Under the pieces are notes generated by a model. The model worked only from the letters and a program-made list of their open reading frames with translations, was not told where the DNA came from and made no database searches. This document shows positions 15,617 through 22,843 of a stretch of 22,843 bases of DNA, piece after piece. Source of the stretch: Thermoplasmata archaeon (lineage in GTDB: Archaea > Thermoplasmatota > Thermoplasmata > Thermoplasmatales > Thermoplasmataceae). The position numbers were made by a program, and so were the translations under genes. Positions within the stretch are counted from its first letter, which is position 1; every line of letters starts with the position of its first letter. The stretch covers positions 1 to 22,843 of the forward strand of contig JAJZKS010000004.1 of assembly GCA_021850835.1 (NCBI GenBank). Direction: 5' to 3'.

Positions 15617-17005
15617 TCAGGAAGGTTTGCTGATAACCTCAAACCTTCTCTCGTTCCTTACAAAAGCCAGGATGCCGAGCGCCCCGCCCAGGAGTTCAAG
15701 CGGCCCTATGACAAGGAAGAAAAGCGGTATCATTATCAGTGCGCTCTTCCAGAAAGGTGCTGGCTTTTCTGAAACCCTGTTGTTTATGTGCAGGCCGTTC
15801 CAGTAGAACCATATCCAGAAACTGAACGTGAATGCCCACATCACTCCCATGGGCGGGGTGATGAGCGTGAATGAGATAACATGGAAGAATTGCAGGATCA
15901 TGACCACCAGAGTTACATTCTGCCCAACCATGCTGCTCCAGAACAGCACTGAATAGATGAAAACCAGCCTGTACTTCCATGGAAGGGGACCATAGATGCC
16001 AAGGTTTGTGAGATCCACGAGCCATCTCCTTCTCTGCCTGATCATATCCCTCACGGTGGAGGGCGAAGCGCCATACGTGAACGCTGGAAGGAATGAGGAT
16101 TTTCCCGGGTATTTCTCTGAGAATCTCAGGCCGAAGCAGCTGTCATCTGAGATGGGCCTGTTCCCATTGTCCCAGCCAATGTCGGCCTCTATGTCAGACC
16201 TTACCAGGAGATTTTCCCCATGAAGCCCCACCAGAGGAGTCTTTATGAGGGCTGTGAAAAAGTAGAATCTAGTGAGGTCATCTGTTGGCCTCATTGAATC
16301 AGCAAACTTGGCGATTATTGATTTTGAAAGGTGGTGCGGGAAGGCAAGGACACCCTGGGCAATGTAATACTTGTTGCCCTTGTACTTTATGTGTTCTGCT
16401 ATGGCAGCAACAGTGTCTGCCCCTATTGAGGCATCATCATCAAGGTGGAAATACCAGACCTGGTCATTCACCTCTCCCCTCTCAATGTGGTAATCAAGGC
16501 CATACTGCATAGCCCTTGACTTGTTTATTGACCTGCTTTTTGTCTCATATCCCTTCGGGACTACAACGATATTGACATGGGAATCTGAGGAATAGTGGTA
16601 TCTGATCTCACTCAGGGCTTTGGAATGCTCCTCCGTGACAACATCGACCCTCCAGTTGTCCAGGTTGTTGGGGGCGAATTTTATGATGGAATCAACTACA
16701 CGGTAAAGTGCTCCGAGCACATCGGGCGAACCAATGGTTGGAATTTCAAAAACAATAAGGTTTGAAACCCTGCCAGTATAGCTGGAGAGCTTCAGGCTTC
16801 CCGATTTCATGGCACCATAGAAACTCACTACCACCATGGGCATGCCGAATGACCATGATAGGGTTCCATAGATTGTGAAAATGTTCCAGGTATTACTTAC
16901 GTTAACTATTACAAAAACCATTACAGCGAAGAAAACCGCCGCTAGAAACCAAATGCTTATGCCTAGCCTTGGTCCTAATTGTTTTTCTTCAGCGGGTTTA
17001 AACAT
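15617..17005 (-). CDS. Membrane glycosyltransferase, family GT2
   Basis: Predicted inverting sugar transferase acting at the cytoplasmic membrane, probably on glycolipid or surface glycan; donor and acceptor unknown. 462 residues. Two N-terminal helices (about 13-37 and 43-64) are followed by the GT-A domain with FHLDDDASIG (Asp189-191), SDD (286-288) and the QRRRWL motif (324-329) that marks processive-type GT2 enzymes, then about four C-terminal helices. The layout resembles eukaryotic egghead-type mannosyltransferases and cellulose-synthase-like enzymes. I place the start at ATG 17005, because a minus-strand TATA box lies about 29 bp upstream. The longer frame to 17098 would cross that promoter. 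Single gene, convergent with aroD. Confidence 0.85.
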   Translation of the reverse strand: MFKPAEEKQLGPRLGISIWFLAAVFFAVMVFVIVNVSNTWNIFTIYGTLSWSFGMPMVVVSFYGAMKSGSLKLSSYTGRVSNLIVFEIPTIGSPDVLGALYRVVDSIIKFAPNNLDNWRVDVVTEEHSKALSEIRYHYSSDSHVNIVVVPKGYETKSRSINKSRAMQYGLDYHIERGEVNDQVWYFHLDDDASIGADTVAAIAEHIKYKGNKYYIAQGVLAFPHHLSKSIIAKFADSMRPTDDLTRFYFFTALIKTPLVGLHGENLLVRSDIEADIGWDNGNRPISDDSCFGLRFSEKYPGKSSFLPAFTYGASPSTVRDMIRQRRRWLVDLTNLGIYGPLPWKYRLVFIYSVLFWSSMVGQNVTLVVMILQFFHVISFTLITPPMGVMWAFTFSFWIWFYWNGLHINNRVSEKPAPFWKSALIMIPLFFLVIGPLELLGGALGILAFVRNERRFEVISKPS

Positions 17006-17030
17006 TTGCCGACAGAAGAGATTATGCAAC

Positions 17031-17039
17031 CATATAATT
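17031..17039 (-). promoter_or_regulatory. TATA box for the GT2 glycosyltransferase
   Basis: On the minus strand AATTATATG is centred about 30 bp upstream of ATG 17005, giving a nearly leaderless transcript. This decides the shorter start. Confidence 0.55.
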
Positions 17040-17171
17040 TTAACCCATGTAGGTTTTAACTCCTTTGTGAAATAAATATGGCAGAATTTTAAAAACAATG
17101 GCCATGGAAAGGTTTACTTTTCAGCATCTTGCCTGCGTACTTACTGGCGGTAATTTTCTGGGATGTTAAGG

Positions 17172-17179
17172 TTATAAGG
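17172..17179 (+). promoter_or_regulatory. TATA box for the rhodanese gene
   Basis: TTATAAGG is centred about 35 bp upstream of ATG 17210, predicting a start near 17202 and a very short leader. It excludes the longer in-frame start at 17129. Confidence 0.5.
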
Positions 17180-17209
17180 GGGAAACAAATCCGCTACCCG
17201 ATAGGAAAT

Positions 17210-17824
17210 ATGGACTACGCTTCATTATTAGAAAAAATTCAGTCTCAAGAGATCGTGGTGCTAGACACGAGGAACAACCACGACTTCATGAAGGCACATA
17301 TCCCCGGGTCCGTAAATGCGCCTTTCAGCGCTTATGGGTGGGCAAGATCGATAAAATCCTGGCTTGATGGCACAAAGATTGCCCTCGGTCTAGTTGCTGA
17401 GACCCATGAAATTGGCGCAAAAGCCGCCGAGGAATTGAAGAAGGTTGATCTTGAGGTTGTTGAGGCAATATCTGATTCCCTTGCAAAATGGAAGGAAGAT
17501 GGCCAACCCATCTCAAGCGTCGGCGAAATGGCGCCCGATGACCTTTACAGGGAGTTTGACAGGTATACTGTCATTGATGTCAGGGAACCTTACGAATGGC
17601 AGTCTGGAACCATAAAGAACAGTTTGAAGATTCCCATGAACGAGCTACCCTCCAGGCTGGATGAGTTCAACAAGAGCGACAGGTATGCCATAGTATGCGC
17701 CCACGGAAACAGGAGCGAGATTGCGGCCCTTTTCCTTGCCGATAATGGGCTCAATGTTGCAAATGTTTTAGGCGGCATGCAGAGATGGATAAGCGAACAG
17801 CTTCCCATTGAATTTGAGGAATGA
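17210..17824 (+). CDS. Tandem rhodanese-domain protein (sulfurtransferase-like)
   Basis: 204-residue soluble protein made of two rhodanese folds. The first (about 1-100) has the VVLDTRNNHDFMKAHIPGSVNAP strand-helix pattern. Where the active-site Cys loop should be it reads LGLVAETHEIG, so this copy is probably catalytically dead. The second (about 107-204) has VIDVREPYEW, GTIKNSLKIPMNELPSRL and an intact loop CAHGNRS with Cys163, then VLGGMQRWI. Such proteins pass sulfane sulfur as a protein persulfide; the physiological partner is not evident. The start at 17210 fits both the promoter and the domain border. The downstream flavin-barrel gene follows closely. Confidence 0.88.
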   Translation: MDYASLLEKIQSQEIVVLDTRNNHDFMKAHIPGSVNAPFSAYGWARSIKSWLDGTKIALGLVAETHEIGAKAAEELKKVDLEVVEAISDSLAKWKEDGQPISSVGEMAPDDLYREFDRYTVIDVREPYEWQSGTIKNSLKIPMNELPSRLDEFNKSDRYAIVCAHGNRSEIAALFLADNGLNVANVLGGMQRWISEQLPIEFEE

Positions 17825-17889
17825 ACCTAAGCCCAATACCAAATTTTGCATACCAACAAAACATTTTAACCTCAGGAAAATCCAAAGGC

Positions 17890-18363
17890 ATGTCAACTTC
17901 AATTGGCGCCAGTTTGCCTGACAATGTATTGGAAAAACTTATTTTTTCGAGGGAAAACAGGGAGAACAGTGTTGTATTCCTGCTGACCGTAGACCAGAAT
18001 GAATTTCCGCACGTCGCACTTCTTTCGCCCTACCAGGTGGTGGCGCAGAACCATGAGAAAATCTTCCTTCTTGTGTACAGGAAATCAAGATCACAGGTCC
18101 TTCTGAGGAGCAGGGGGAGATGCACTCTCATTTTCCAGGATCTTCCATCTGTTCTGTACATTGTCCTCAATGCAAAGAGGGTCAATTCCTGGGAAGAGAA
18201 TGACGAAGCGCTTTATTCAGCATCCATTGTTGACGTATCCATGGACTATTCTGAGAAATCCCCGCTCATTTCTGACCTGAGATTCCAGGAGGAGCATGTC
18301 AGGGATCATTACCAGCATTCCTTTGGGATGCTAAAGGCACATATTGAGAGGCTCCAGCCCTGA
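17890..18363 (+). CDS. Pyridoxamine 5'-phosphate oxidase-like (FMN split-barrel) protein
   Basis: 157-residue protein whose core, NSVVFLLTVDQNEFPHVALL through RSRGRCTLIFQDLPSVLYIVLNAKRV, follows the strand pattern of the FMN-binding split barrel. Members range from PNP oxidases to flavin reductases and heme or F420 proteins; the specific activity is not readable. Two starts are possible. ATG 17821 overlaps the rhodanese stop (ATGA) and gives 180 residues, but its GAGG is only about 2 bp away. ATG 17890 has a TTTTAA element at -26 and begins at the domain. I prefer 17890 with low certainty. With either start it lies directly behind the rhodanese gene and may share its transcript. Confidence 0.7.
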   Translation: MSTSIGASLPDNVLEKLIFSRENRENSVVFLLTVDQNEFPHVALLSPYQVVAQNHEKIFLLVYRKSRSQVLLRSRGRCTLIFQDLPSVLYIVLNAKRVNSWEENDEALYSASIVDVSMDYSEKSPLISDLRFQEEHVRDHYQHSFGMLKAHIERLQP

Positions 18364-18540
18364 ATAGATGACCCCCTAATCTGCCAATGTTTTTCATGCT
18401 CTGGTAACTTTGATGTTTGCAGCTATTTCGCCCAAAAGCTTACTGTGCAAAAATGGCGGTGGATTCGTTTCTCAGCTTATGGAAAACTTCGTCACATTGT
18501 CTAGAAAATTTTCCCTTATAGATAAAAGAGCAAATGGGCA

Positions 18541-19128
18541 TCAATCCAGTTCTGGCGAGTTGCCTTCAGAGCCCCATTCCCTCATCAGGCCGGTTTCTAC
18601 TCCAAGCATATTCAGCACCCTGCCAACAGTTAGATCAACCAGCTTTGTTATGTCCTTCTCCCCGAAGTATAACGGGGGCAGTGGTGGCATGATTGTGCCT
18701 CCTGCCTCGGTAACCTGCACCATGTTCCTCAGGTGAATTAGGTTTAGCGGAGTCTCTCTTGCCAGAAGTATGAGCGGCCTCTTCTCCTTAAGCGTAACCA
18801 TGCCTGCCCTCGAGACCAGATTATGCTCGAAACCCATTGCGATTGATGACAGGGTCTTCATTGAACATGGGGCCACAACCATACCGGAGGTGATGAATGA
18901 GCCACTTGCTATATTGGCTGTGAAATCAAACTCGTCATATACCCTGAATGCAAGCTTTTCAAGCTCGCTTGCTTCCATGCCTGTTTCAAGCTTTATGGTC
19001 TTTGTGGCGCCTTCGGAAATAATCACATGGGTTTCCAGGCCCTTAACCTTACTTGCTGCAAGAAGCATCCTGTAGCCGTAAACAGCTCCAGTTGAACCTG
19101 TTATGGCTACAACTATTCTTTTTGCCAT
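18541..19128 (-). CDS. ubiX: UbiX-type flavin prenyltransferase
   Basis: Makes prenylated FMN, the cofactor of UbiD-type decarboxylases, by attaching a dimethylallyl group to reduced FMN. 195 residues. Seen: N-terminal FMN-binding VAITGSTGAVYG (residues 6-17; family GASGA), ASGSFITSGMVVAPCSMKTLSSIA and then LVSRAGMVTLKEKRPLILLARETPLNLIHLRNM, a close match to the conserved centre of the family. The last ~15 residues are a polar extension. No ubiD gene is in the window, so the client decarboxylase is elsewhere. Single gene; a minus-strand CTAAAAATA (19169-19177) is a weak promoter candidate about 45 bp upstream. Confidence 0.93.
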   Translation of the reverse strand: MAKRIVVAITGSTGAVYGYRMLLAASKVKGLETHVIISEGATKTIKLETGMEASELEKLAFRVYDEFDFTANIASGSFITSGMVVAPCSMKTLSSIAMGFEHNLVSRAGMVTLKEKRPLILLARETPLNLIHLRNMVQVTEAGGTIMPPLPPLYFGEKDITKLVDLTVGRVLNMLGVETGLMREWGSEGNSPELD

Positions 19129-19301
19129 TTATTTCACTCTATTTCCTTAGAATTGCATTCTGTAGTGGTATTTTTAGATATTTGTAGAGAGTGCTTAAGA
19201 ATAGTTTGAGGCAATCGGGAGGAACCCAAATACCCCCACAAAGGCCAAAGGAACTGGGCCAGCGCTGGAAAAGTTACTGAACGGTGAGGCTGTTCTGCAG
19301 C

Positions 19302-19739
19302 CTACCAGAGCTCTTCCCTAGATACAATTTCAGAGTAGTAGCCAAGACCCAGCCTGTCAAGAGCTGCCTGGAAAATTAACCTCTTTTCTTCTTCCTGTAG
19401 ATTCAGGTTTTCAAGTTCGCTTTCTATTTTGTAAGTGACTGTGCCGATCTCCTGCTCCAACCCTTTCACGGCCTTCTTCGCCACCTTTGCATCGGGAACA
19501 GCAACCTCAGTAACCCCGGCTTTGGCGCAATAGAATATGAATTTGGCGAAAGCAGGCTGGTTGAAGAACAGCCTGTCCCCATCGATCATGACAAAGACTC
19601 CTTCGAGTTCCCTGTACATGCTCACTTCCTTTCCCCGGGGGATGTGTGTTGTCTCTCCGTGGGGATCAGGTTCAGCGTAATCATCAGGAAACTTCCTTGG
19701 AGTAATTCCTGCAGCAATCCTGTCTGCTATGGCCGCCAT
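19302..19739 (-). CDS. Hypothetical soluble protein
   Basis: I do not recognise this protein. From ATG 19739 it has 145 residues; an in-frame TTG at 19754 would give 150. It has no membrane helix or signal peptide. It starts with a helical segment, then a charged stretch rich in Pro, Asp and His (about 18-35). A putative alpha/beta part follows, with GVFVMIDGDRLFFN and AGVTEVAVPDAKVAKKAVKGL. It ends in an acidic helix ESELENLNLQEEEKRLIFQAAL. Codon use resembles the neighbours. It is divergent from the 82-residue membrane protein gene, sharing a 52-67 bp promoter region. Confidence 0.65.
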   Translation of the reverse strand: MAAIADRIAAGITPRKFPDDYAEPDPHGETTHIPRGKEVSMYRELEGVFVMIDGDRLFFNQPAFAKFIFYCAKAGVTEVAVPDAKVAKKAVKGLEQEIGTVTYKIESELENLNLQEEEKRLIFQAALDRLGLGYYSEIVSREELW

Positions 19740-19781
19740 CTTTTCAGGTTCCAATGGGATCCATTTGCAATCCCTGCATTC

Positions 19782-19789
19782 TTAAATTA
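19782..19789. promoter_or_regulatory. Shared TATA-like element between divergent genes
   Basis: TTAAATTA reads as TAATTTAA on the other strand. It lies 18-25 bp before ATG 19807 on the plus strand and about 28-35 bp before TTG 19754 on the minus strand, so one AT-rich core may serve both genes. Confidence 0.4.
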
Positions 19790-19806
19790 GTTTTGAATTC
19801 TCATCC

Positions 19807-20055
19807 ATGGAACCGCTTTCCATTCTCAATATCCTTGGCGCCATTGACCTGGCAGTCATGATGGCATTCTATGCGCTGGAGCCTAAGTCCCGGATTTATA
19901 CGCTTCTGTTCGGGCTTACCTGCATTGGATCCTCAGCTTACGGATTTCTTTCAGGAACCTGGCCCTTTGGTGTAATAGAAGCGGCTTGGACAGTAATAGC
20001 CCTTAGAAAGTATATGAAACTAGGAAATGGAAAAAGGGTGGGTTCGCCCGGATAA
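19807..20055 (+). CDS. Small three-helix membrane protein
   Basis: 82 residues with three predicted membrane helices (about 7-24, 30-48 and 52-67) and a basic tail KYMKLGNGKRVGSPG. The pattern, with a late WPFGVIEAAWTVIALRKYM segment, resembles small CBU_0592-like membrane proteins of unknown function; this is recall only. TATA-like TTAAATTA upstream suggests a leaderless transcript. Its stop is only 2 bp from that of the convergent ATP synthase subunit I gene. Confidence 0.65.
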   Translation: MEPLSILNILGAIDLAVMMAFYALEPKSRIYTLLFGLTCIGSSAYGFLSGTWPFGVIEAAWTVIALRKYMKLGNGKRVGSPG

Positions 20056-20057
20056 TC

Positions 20058-22079
20058 TTACTTCTTGGCTGGTTCCAGGCTGAATTTTGGCGTGGTGTAT
20101 TTTCTTGTGGTCTTGAATGGCCTGAATATCTTTCCATTCCCGTAATAGAATTTTGAGAAAAATTCCACATAAATAAGCCTTGCGCCCTGTATTCCTGGCT
20201 CAAGTATTGCTATGCCTATTGTGAAAAGCTGCCCAAGAATGAGGACAAGTATCCCAATTGCGGCAAATGCAGGGCTCTTGGATACCCCCTTGAGGAATAT
20301 GAGGTCAAGCACATATGACAGGTACACTGCAGCAAGCAGTATACCCAGAATCCTGGTGTATGAAAGGATATGGCTGATGATTGAGGGTATTTCTATCAGC
20401 CCGCCGGTGCCCTCTGAGACTGCCATTATCACCAATCCCACTATGAATCCAGCTAGGGAAATAGGAGCAACCGGATTTGTGGCAAGGCTGAATGAGAAAT
20501 TGCTGGAATGCTGGATCAGGTTCAGGCCGAACATTGCGATTCCCCAGGCCATGAGGAGCCATCCGACCTTTGCACCGACTCCCTTCCAGTGCTTGCGCCT
20601 CGCCTCGTTCGCCAGGCCCAGCACAAGCCCGAATGATACCATTGCAAGCCCGATGTATCCCGTGAAGAGGAGGAGTTTGGGTATCACCAGCGTAAGATGG
20701 AAAAGCACGATTGATGGCTGAGGGGGGAATCCCATGATGCTAGCCGTGAACTTGGGAGCCACTTCAAACACTGTTACAGGAAGAAGCGGAAAGCCGAAGA
20801 AACCGTTGAAAAGCAGTCCCACCACTATGGCTACAAGTGCGCCTGGTACCAGTGTCCTGGCCAAAACCAGAAGCGCGTTCCGTCCGAAGACTGTCATTGC
20901 GAAATTGGTAAGTCCCTTTGGAAGGATGGTTTTGGCTCCCGGAGTTGTCAGCTTTCTCTTCATCCATATTGCGCCTGCAAGGATTACAAGCCCGTAACCC
21001 CAGTCTCCTACCATGAGGCCGAAGAAGAACGGGAAGATGAAGCCGAAAATCATGGTGGGATCAAACTCAAACTCCTTGGGAAGCGAATAGAAATTGATGA
21101 AGAACTCAAAGACCCTGAACCTTTTTGGGTTTGAGAGAAGCGTGGGCGGATCCTCCTTTGTCTCAATGGTCTTTATGATTACGCTGTTTTCGGCCGCGCC
21201 GTTCACCAGAGACACCATTGACTGGTAGTGTTTCTGGGGAACCCAGCCTTCAAGTGCGAAAGAATCCTGGGTTGAGGCAAGCTTGTCTGATACCTCAAGT
21301 TTCCTGTTTTCGATCTCAAGCTGTTCCCTGATCTGGGCGATAGGCTCATAATACTGCTCAGAAAGTTCCCTGAGTTCACTGTGGACCCCATCAAGGTCTT
21401 TAGTCTTTGCGGAAAGCCTTTCCTTCATGGCACTGCTGTATTCCTCAGGTTTTCCCGACATCTCAGGAATGTGCGATATGGAGAACTTAAGTTCTGAAGC
21501 CACCCTGGCAAGTTCTGCATCCTTCCTTGCCGGAATTGTGACAACCACGGACTGGTTGGGAAGCTTGAAAACGGTTGCTTCGGGAAGCTTTTCCCTGATA
21601 ACGGAAACCGCGTCCCCGTCCTCAAAGCCATTTGCGATGTATGATGAGATGGCCGATCCGTTGAAAATTGAAAGGTCATAATCAAGGCCCATCAGGGAGC
21701 CCACAGCCTCCAGCCTGTTGTTTATCTCCTTTATTTCCGACAGGAGGTCCGACTCCCTGGACTTGAGCACTTTCAGCTCTTCCTCGAGATCGATTTTTGA
21801 AGCCTCTGAAAGGAGCTCATCCATGCTTCCGAATGCCCTGGTGTTTTTCACAGGAAGGTGGGGAAGTATGTTCTCGTATCCCCTGTATATCTGGAGGTAC
21901 CTGTTCACTTTCCTGTACAGTTCGCCGGGTTTTGCCTGGCCCATGGCCCTTGTGAGATCGGGTTCAACATTTTCAAGCTGTATGACCCCTGCGTCATGGA
22001 GCGCGGTAATGATGTGGTCCTTGCGCATGTTGGATCCGATGATCCTTACTCTCAGCATCTTCTCCGGCATCAGTGCCAT
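20058..22079 (-). CDS. atpI: A-type ATP synthase subunit I (subunit a)
   Basis: Membrane stator subunit that forms the proton (or Na+) half-channels next to the c-ring of the archaeal ATP synthase. 673 residues, family-typical. The cytoplasmic N-terminal half (about 1-340) has coiled-coil stretches. The C-terminal half has about seven to eight helices. Key motifs are the essential Arg in SHILSYTRILGILL, a GTGGLIEIPS lead-in, the acidic EPGIQGARLIYVEFFSKFY helix end and a FRPF tail. The ATG overlaps the atpH stop by one base (TAATG). Subunit K (the c-ring) often follows in other archaea; here the next gene is on the opposite strand, so K must be encoded elsewhere. Confidence 0.96.
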   Translation of the reverse strand: MALMPEKMLRVRIIGSNMRKDHIITALHDAGVIQLENVEPDLTRAMGQAKPGELYRKVNRYLQIYRGYENILPHLPVKNTRAFGSMDELLSEASKIDLEEELKVLKSRESDLLSEIKEINNRLEAVGSLMGLDYDLSIFNGSAISSYIANGFEDGDAVSVIREKLPEATVFKLPNQSVVVTIPARKDAELARVASELKFSISHIPEMSGKPEEYSSAMKERLSAKTKDLDGVHSELRELSEQYYEPIAQIREQLEIENRKLEVSDKLASTQDSFALEGWVPQKHYQSMVSLVNGAAENSVIIKTIETKEDPPTLLSNPKRFRVFEFFINFYSLPKEFEFDPTMIFGFIFPFFFGLMVGDWGYGLVILAGAIWMKRKLTTPGAKTILPKGLTNFAMTVFGRNALLVLARTLVPGALVAIVVGLLFNGFFGFPLLPVTVFEVAPKFTASIMGFPPQPSIVLFHLTLVIPKLLLFTGYIGLAMVSFGLVLGLANEARRKHWKGVGAKVGWLLMAWGIAMFGLNLIQHSSNFSFSLATNPVAPISLAGFIVGLVIMAVSEGTGGLIEIPSIISHILSYTRILGILLAAVYLSYVLDLIFLKGVSKSPAFAAIGILVLILGQLFTIGIAILEPGIQGARLIYVEFFSKFYYGNGKIFRPFKTTRKYTTPKFSLEPAKK

Positions 22080-22402
22080 TACATACCCTCTAGATAGGAT
22101 TTCAGCAGATCAGAAGCAATCTTCTCTATTTCCCTGTCTGATAGTTTCAGCTTCAGCCTGTCAGCTTTTTCCCTGCTTGAAAGAACCATGCTCTCCGCCC
22201 TGGACTTAGCCTTGCCAGTGACATCGGCAACTTCCTTTGCAGCCTGGAGCCTGAGATTTTCCTCGTTTTCTTTCACCTTCAATGCAAACTGGGCTTCCAT
22301 TTCCTGAAGCTGTTTATCTTTCTCGTTCTTGAGAAGTGCGACTTCGTTGTTGATTGAGTTTTCCTTTTCCTTGATTACCTTAAGTGTTTCAAGATCTTCC
22401 AT
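22079..22402 (-). CDS. atpH: A-type ATP synthase subunit H (peripheral stalk)
   Basis: 107-residue, highly charged, almost fully helical protein with heptad patterns from residue 5 to about 85 (NEVALLKNEKDKQLQEMEAQ and onward). It ends in the conserved-type tail SDREIEKIASDLLKSYLEGM. It would pair with subunit E as one strand of the peripheral stalk. Length and position directly before atpI match archaeal subunit H. The start lies one base after the stop of the upstream 57-residue gene. Confidence 0.85.
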   Translation of the reverse strand: MEDLETLKVIKEKENSINNEVALLKNEKDKQLQEMEAQFALKVKENEENLRLQAAKEVADVTGKAKSRAESMVLSSREKADRLKLKLSDREIEKIASDLLKSYLEGM

Positions 22403-22403
22403 T

Positions 22404-22577
22404 TCAGATCACCCCTGTAAAGAGCATTGAAAGCAGCACAATGGACACCATGGGATTGAAGAGCAGGAAGAAAGTCCTCAGCTTCTTGAACCTCCTGAGA
22501 TTCCTGTTTCTCAAGAGCTCTTCCCTCGTGAATACCCTGTTCCTGTCCAGCTTCAGCTGCTGCTTCCAGTACTTCAT
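22404..22577 (-). CDS. Small membrane protein inside the ATP synthase operon (57 aa)
   Basis: A 57-residue ORF filling the gap between atpD and atpH. It starts MKYWKQQLKLDRNRV, continues with an Arg/Lys-rich segment (RNRNLRRFKKLR, 23-34) and ends in one hydrophobic segment FFLLFNPMVSIVLLSMLF (36-53). The ATG overlaps the atpD stop (TGATG) and its TGA is one base before atpH, the tight packing of a translated operon gene. The positive-inside rule puts the basic N-terminus in the cytoplasm. I recognise no family. It could be an accessory or assembly factor of the ATP synthase. Confidence 0.7.
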   Translation of the reverse strand: MKYWKQQLKLDRNRVFTREELLRNRNLRRFKKLRTFFLLFNPMVSIVLLSMLFTGVI

Positions 22578-22843
22578 CAGGCAACTGCCTCCTGGGATTT
22601 CCTGTTAATCTTCCTCTTTACCATTTTCAGTGTAGTGAACATGTCCCTCTCGATCTCATCCAGCCTCATCCTGATGATCTTTGCTGAATATGTGAGCTGC
22701 GGAATAAGTATGTTCTCGATGGCGTTGGAGCGCCTCTTGGTCTTGTCTATTTCATGGAGAAGCTTCCTCATTGAGTTTTCCTTCTCTGCAATCTCCACTA
22801 TCTGAGTGTAAATATTTTCGAACTTCTTTATTGCGTCATTGAC
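22577..22843 (-). CDS. atpD: A-type ATP synthase subunit D (C-terminal part; cut by right edge)
   Basis: Central-stalk rotor subunit that couples ATP hydrolysis or synthesis in the A3B3 head to the membrane ring. Only the last 88 residues are in the window; the frame is open to the edge, so the GTG at 22798 is an internal Val. The C-terminal helix is diagnostic: LLHEIDKTKRRSNAIENILI (the KTKRRxNAxExxxIPxL signature) followed by IIRMRLDEIERDMFTTLKMVKRKI. It is the first gene, in this window, of the minus-strand order D - small membrane protein - H - I. Confidence 0.93.
   Translation of the reverse strand, partial: VNDAIKKFENIYTQIVEIAEKENSMRKLLHEIDKTKRRSNAIENILIPQLTYSAKIIRMRLDEIERDMFTTLKMVKRKINRKSQEAVA

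Noticed and set aside
18410..18736. 108-codon plus-strand frame before and over the ubiX 3' end
   Set aside because: Most of it is antisense to well-conserved UbiX sequence, and the part outside UbiX has no recognisable domain or promoter.
19259..19268. Perfect 10-bp palindrome CCAGCGCTGG between ubiX and the hypothetical gene
   Set aside because: It has no loop for an RNA hairpin, no partner copy and no promoter nearby. A single 10-mer palindrome is expected by chance.
1..22843. CRISPR arrays, tRNA or rRNA genes, prophage or complete insertion sequences
   Set aside because: No regularly spaced repeats, cloverleaf-like sequence, ribosomal RNA signature, transposase or integrase was found by inspection. 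A covariance-model search would be needed to exclude small RNAs.

Overview
The window looks like chromosome of an acidophilic, cell-wall-less euryarchaeon of the Thermoplasmatales type. The evidence is archaeal: an A/V-type ATP synthase operon, a GHMP-family (archaeal) shikimate kinase, TATA-like boxes about 25 bp upstream of start codons (leaderless mRNAs), heavy AGG use for arginine, frequent GTG/TTG starts, and a B12/radical SAM protein that I recall as typical of Thermoplasma relatives. I see no rRNA, tRNA, CRISPR array, intact insertion sequence or prophage. Gene density is high, with several convergent pairs separated by 0-12 bp.

Layout. (1) 1-3826 (+): high-affinity K+ uptake operon kdpA-kdpB-kdpC. 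kdpA is cut by the left edge and interrupted by a single-base frameshift in an A5 run (736-740). (2) 4061-4945 (+): MscS-type mechanosensitive channel. (3) 4946-6628 (-): B12-binding/radical SAM protein, whose stop codon abuts that of the channel. (4) 6998-8784 (+): a DUF3311-like small membrane protein overlapping a sodium:solute symporter. (5) 8941-15604 (+): a complete seven-step shikimate operon, aroF-aroB-aroE-aroC-aroK-aroA-aroD, taking erythrose-4-phosphate plus PEP to chorismate. (6) 15617-17005 (-): membrane GT2 glycosyltransferase. (7) 17210-18363 (+): tandem rhodanese protein and a flavin-barrel (PNPOx-like) protein. (8) 18541-19128 (-): UbiX-type flavin prenyltransferase. (9) 19302-19754 (-) and 19807-20055 (+): two divergent unknown genes. 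(10) 20058-22843 (-): the end of an A-type ATP synthase operon, in the order atpD (cut by the right edge), an unannotated 57-residue membrane protein, atpH, atpI.

The most interesting signal lies in front of the shikimate operon. A TATA box at 8912-8919 predicts a transcript starting at about 8941, exactly on the ATG of a 24-codon ORF. The last ten codons of that ORF encode three Phe, one Trp and one Tyr. The same RNA can form a 12-bp stem (8950-8961 with 9012-9023). Its 3' arm also contains the only good complement of the aroF Shine-Dalgarno sequence, so the long stem and an SD-masking hairpin (9018-9023 with 9028-9033) are mutually exclusive. This has the design of an aromatic-amino-acid leader-peptide attenuator acting on translation, which would be unusual in an archaeon. 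It is an inference from sequence only.

Other points worth following are the kdpA frameshift, an AUU-type start for aroD, a roughly 30-residue insertion in the KdpB nucleotide-binding domain, a sequon-rich KdpC, and the small membrane gene inside the ATP synthase operon.
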